Of a stretch of 64,000 nt of DNA, positions 50,501 to 56,500 are shown one piece after another (the stretch's first letter is position 1; each line of letters opens with the position of its first letter). The stretch is from Hymenopus coronatus (Eukaryota; Arthropoda; Insecta; Mantodea; Hymenopodidae): contig CM060883.1 in the NCBI GenBank assembly GCA_030762935.1, positions 47,422,501-47,486,500 on the forward strand. Direction: 5' to 3'. The position numbers were made by a program, and so were the translations under genes. The notes under the pieces are model-generated. The model saw only the letters and a list, made by a program, of their open reading frames with translations. It had not been told where the DNA came from and ran no database searches.

Positions 50501-53500
50501 TTTTAACGGCAAGATAATCTTGATCCTTATTCAGTTTTTATGGCTCTAGTTATGATTTTTCATTCTATGATATCCCCTCATAGCCACCCTCCATGCAAAT
50601 TTGTAATGAATTATTAACATCAAAAAAATCTTATTGATTTTAAAGCAACACGTAAAATCATTCATCTTCTTCATTTTCAGGATACACTGAGGAAATGGAA
50701 ATCTGGATCACCAAAGAGTCAAAGTGATGCAAAGATGAAATTTTTTGGTTTAAATGATTTTCTTGGTCATGAAGTAATTTGAATTTAATGTGCTTGATAT
50801 TTAGCATGGACTTGGTAGAAAACTATTTATAGCATTTCTGCACACTATAAATATAGAGATCTTGAATTCATTTTCACTGATTTATTCTGAATCTGAACAA
50901 ACAAAGTATTTTCAAAAAAGAACAAACCTCATTTGAACCTTTGTTGGCTATTGCTTCATGATCAGAATAAAAGTCAAATCTTTTCAATTGCCGCACAGAG
51001 CAGAGTGGTTAGACCACCTGTTTCTCATCAAGGCAGCCCGGGTTCGATCCCGGCGACTGCAAGTGGGATTTGTGGTGAACAAATCAGTGCAGGGGTGGGT
51101 TTCCTCTGGGTTCTCTGGTTTCCCCCACCTTGCATTTCACCAGTGTTCCATCTTCATTCCAAGTATCATCAGTGTCATTGCCTGTGAAGGCATCTGTAGT
51201 AAAAGTGGGCATTAAACACTAAATAAAAAAATATCTTGCAATATGGTTGCAAAATTCACTCGCCTATAATTATCTGTTATAAAACATTTCCTGCACAGGA
51301 ATGTCTGCAAGGGGCAGATTTTGCATGTAGTCAATTAGACATTGTACCAGTTGTATCTTCACAAGTTTACAGTTTATTACCTCATCAATTTTTACATAAC
51401 ATTTTTGGCATGTCTTTAGTGCACCATTCTGCTGCAACATTACATTTTGTATCATCAAATTTTAGTATCGATCCATCACTCTATTTTCATTTTATGGGAC
51501 TCATAGTTTCTATATCCCTCTTCCTTTTTTTGGATCTGCATCTGAAGAATTACCATCTATATCGCTCATTTTGTGGTAAAAATCAGCAAGCACAAAATTA
51601 AATAGGTAACTGTTAGGTTATGGTTAGTCACAACTTCATAAAAAATTATGACATGACTACCATCTGGTTACTGGTGAGTATTTCCCAATTTACTTAGAAA
51701 ATACATCATCTCCACAATATGATATGTTTTCAGACTTTATAGAGATTTCATTGCTCAATATTTCCTCAACACAATGACTTGTTTTTGCCTAAATGGTGGG
51801 AGCACATCAGCATATCTAGAAAGTGAAAAAATCTAGATTTTTGAAAAAATGTAGATTGCTGGTTTTCAAACTCATCAATTCAATTAATCAACCCATTTAC
51901 TTTTGATAGTCTATCATAAGGCAAGCTATATTGGCTTTGTATATTTTATAAAACTTGTATTACTTCTGATAGTTTTTGTACTATAGGCTTCATTGCTACA
52001 CTTATTGCACTCCATCTTGTTTCAGATAGACTACGAAGAGAACACCCACCAGAATATTTTAATAACACTTACCATCTCTGAGGGCATGTACTGAAGAAAT
52101 TGTAGAGCTGCTTCAAACAGTTGAACATATTTATATTTCATTACTTCTTGTAGTATGTAAACCTACAAGTTCAGACTTTGAGCTGTGCAAAGAGAAAATG
52201 TTATCTGAGAATTAATTTATATAATTTTGGATTGGACACCTTTTATCTGTCTAGTCATATTTGACCTATTATCAAAGTACTGTCATTGCTTTTTGTAATT
52301 CAATGCCATGCTTGTCAAGTACATCTATGTTAGCATTATGGCTTGCTTCACCTGACTTGTTCTGGAGATCAAAATATTCCAGAAACCTCTCATGAATTTT
52401 CTAATTATCTTCTTTGTTGAAAAACCATTCCTCAAAATCAGAATATCCTTTTCCATCTTAGGCACATCTGAACTATCATATAAATGAATGAAACATAAGG
52501 AGCTTCCTGCCTTTCTTCCAAATTGCCTTCAATACCTTTCATCATACAATGATGAAAAGCTTATTCTGGGCTCTTAAAGATAAATAACAAACTATCTTTT
52601 CATGTTTCACTTGACAGCTGTTAACATAAACTGTGTATCCATGGCCAAGTGGTTGCCTCTCACCTAGATGGCCCAGGTTCGATTCCAAGTGACCACATGT
52701 GAGATTTGTGGTGGACAAAATGGCGCAGGATGGATTTTCTCTGGGTTCTCCAGTTTCCCCCACCATTACATTCCACCGGTGCTTCTTCTTGATGTATCAC
52801 CAGTGTGATGCCAAAGTAGTAAAAGGCGGCATTAAACACTATACAAAAAAAATGTGTTTCCAATTAAAAACCAATAACTCTATTACACCCAAGATTTTTC
52901 CATTATCTGGCTCTTCTAGTTTGTAATTACTTCCCCTAAAAGGTAAAATTCTTGAGGCTAAAGAAAATAAAGTAACTCATGCTTGCAAAAATAGGTTTTA
53001 GAACATGAAATATATGCTGCTACCTACTAGGCTTTGTTTAGACATCTCTATGCTAAATAATTCTTTTTATGCAACCGACTATCATTGTGATCAAGAATAA
53101 TGGAAGAGCTCTTTCCAAGAAGGTTTTGTGTAGTCAAATTCTCCAACTATTTCAAGGTAACCTAGATGTAACGAGCCTGTTGGAAGCTTTTGAAAGTAAT
53201 AAACATAGCTAACAAAAGAGCTTTTTATGGTTGTCACTCCATACTAACCAATCCCTTTTCAATTTAAATTTGTGGTTTGAGCATTTGGAATACCAGTAAT
53301 GTTCTAAGTTTTCTACTTTGTTTGTCTATATACAGTTGAACTGTTCCAACATAAATATTTCCAAAACATTTTCTGATATTCTTGTTCTCTTGCCTATGTA
53401 ATTTTTAGTTGATCCATATTATACCTATTGCCCAGGATCACTTGGATTCAAGTTACAACTTACTTCAGACCCAGATTTTTGCTCTACTTCTTCATATAGT

Positions 53501-56500
53501 GAAATAGCTAAATGAAGTTCACTTGTTTCTGTTGTGAAAGGAGTACTTTTTTTGTTTCATTTAATGTCCTTCAACCTTGTAACTCACATTGGATGCTGAA
53601 CAAAATCGGTGAAATGATGCTCAAATGATCTCAGGGTCCATGGAGCTAAAGGAAGGAGTACTTTAATTAAGCACTAGATTATTTGTCGTAGAAATAGCTT
53701 TCTGGTTTTTTTATTGTTTATTTTTTTTTTATTCCTTCCAGCTCTTTTAGGAATTTATCATTGCATTTGTGCTTTTCCAATTGTTTTTGCTCTGAAGCTT
53801 GTGCACAAAATCAACACTGTCTCTGACCGTATGTGAGATTTGTGGTGGACAAAGCGGCGATGGGGCAGGTTTTCTCCGGGTACTCCGGTTTCCCCCGCCA
53901 TCTCATTCCACCGGTGCTCCATCATCATTCATGTATCATCAGTGTCACCACCTGCAGTGCCATAAGTAGTTAAAGCGGGCGTTAAACACTACAAAAAAAA
54001 CACTGTCCCTGAAATAAATAATGAAAATAAGTAATTAAAAAAGATGCTTATGCCAATAAGAAAATTAAATAATAGTAAGATTAGCAATACTAAATTATTG
54101 ATGAAGTAGGTTTTAATAACACAAAAAAAAAACAAACAAAAAACATAATATTTTATGGCCTACCTAAGACCAAAAGTGTATTAAGTTGATTTGAGTGTAG
54201 CTACTGCATTAAAAGCTTCATCAAAAAATAAAGAATTCAGGCGTGATTTTGTAAGTATTCAGCTTATTAAATTCATTATAAACTTTAATTTCAGGAACGA
54301 GTGGTTGAGGAACTTAAAGATATATTTGGTGATTCCACAAGAGAAGCTACTTATGAAGATATACAACGTATGGTTTACTTGGAGCAGGTTATAAAAGAAA
54401 CATTAAGACTGTATCCAAGTGTTGCAGGATTTGCTAGAAAATTGGATGTTGACGCACACATCACTAGTAAGTTATTTTGTGAGTGTTTTTTTAACAGCTT
54501 TTCAGCTGATTATCTTGAAGGCAGCATATTCACACACAAAAATATTTATAGTGAATATGTCCTCATTGAGAGAGAAAAACAATGATATTAAAATAAGAAC
54601 TGAAGCTGTCCTAGAGGGATATTATGCAATTATATTAGCTACATTTTATTTATGTATATTTACATCATTTTTTTTAAAAATAAGAATCCCAAACTTTGTT
54701 TAAAGATTTTAATTTAATGCATAAAAACTAACAATTTGTGTTAAACAGGTTTTTTTTTTATTGAACTAACCATTATTTTACAGAACATTTAAGAAGTTTG
54801 AATAAATTATTAATATTATCATTGAACAATTAACTTATATTTCATTTGTTTCAATTTAACAAACACAATCATATTTAAATATAGAATTAGGTTTCTTTAT
54901 AAACTTCTTAGGTATTTTATGAAATAATGGTTGGTTTTATAAGAAAATGTTTTGTTTTTGTTTTTATGTATTTAATCATAATCTATTAAACGAATTATGG
55001 TTCCCGCTTAAAAAAAATTAAGCTGACTTTGAAAGTATATACTAAGTGAAATGAAACTAGTATCAGTTTTCCCTCCTAAAATTAAGAAACATTCACAATT
55101 AGTTATTTTCTTGAAAACTTCAAGATAATCAGATGAAAAAAAAAAAAAATCTGCATTTACAGTAAAATCCTGGGTTTGGGCTCCCGATTATGCTATTTCG
55201 TTTATTGTGTTCTATTTGTGAAGTTCCTAGATGTTCCATATTAATACTGCATGAGTTTACCCCCTTTAATGCTTTCAACTCCAGCTAGAGCATTTTTGTG
55301 GGTAAAAAATGATGAAAAATATTGAATATAATTTACAAAATGTTTAATAGTATCTTTTTCTGAAACAAACTTATGCTTCCAAAAAGGCTTTCTGTTAATG
55401 TATTTTATTCTTTTTGTAATTTTTGAATTCTGTGCAATGTATAGTAAGTTGTCGTATAGCAGTACAAGATGTGAATGTAATAATTAGCATATTAGTACAT
55501 TGCAATTAACAATTAGATTTTTTCATAAGAAATGATCTCTTTTTCTTCATTTTGTACTGTATTCCACCTGAATATTCATAAATAATATTTATATTATCCT
55601 ATTTCTGGTTGAGTTGTGTCAGTTTTTTTTCATATCTAATAATCAAATCCCAATTATTACGCTTAGGCCTGAGTCCCTTGAAAAGCATAATTACAGGGTT
55701 TTACTGTATCTAGAAATTTAAGCAGACTGTAACTAATTTATATTACTATTTATGCATTAATGTTCTTTGGATTTTTATTTTGCTATATCTTCATTTGTGG
55801 CACCCTGAACACTTTGTTTTTGTTTTGTTTTTTTCAATTTGTTGGGGCAAAGGAGAGGAGGGGGAGGCAAAGGGAGACAGAGATGCTTTTATTACACATT
55901 TTGTAGTAAGAAAAATACAGTAGGCTATTGTGATAGCTAAACCTTTTAGATAGATTGCTATGTGGTGGTTTGAAATTCCATGTTTTTGCACATGTGACTT
56001 TCTCTATCCTCTATTATTTATTAATGGGTATACAAATTGTTTTACCAAAGATTATTTTTCATCTGCTTCATTATAATTGAAATAAAACTTTGCAGAAATA
56101 GCTGCATTATATTTATTTTTATAGGCAACCAGGAAATGACAATCAAATGATTAAGAACTGGACCCTATAATTTTATAACACTATAACTGGTTGCTCCTTA
56201 CTTTAAAATTCCACTCTCTTTCTATGCAATCACAAGAAGCAACTAACTGAATGTCAACAGGATTTTAAAAGAATGACAAATTATTGAATAATACAAACAA
56301 TTAATAACAGGTATTCTGGAAATGACTTATGCCAGAAAAAAGTTATTTGAGATTAATATTGTGTTTCAAAGAGATACATATTCATTATGTAGTGTGTTTT
56401 CCTGTATTGGGTAGTGTTTATCAGTTATTCAAGATTGCATAAAATTTCATCACAGGCCAGTCAGAAAATTCAAGATGTACATTTTACTTGTCATGTCTTT

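Larger units (their letters stand above)
50256..54294 (+). other. CYP4 intron 9 (4.0 kb)
   Basis: This phase 0 GT-AG intron contains three SINE-B copies, a SINE-C fragment and a long antisense hAT relic. 50260-50990 shows nothing recognisable. Confidence 0.85.

Noticed and set aside
50991..51062. tRNA-like sequence with good A and B boxes
   Set aside because: It is the head of SINE-B; the same body and poly-A tail recur at 52632 and elsewhere.
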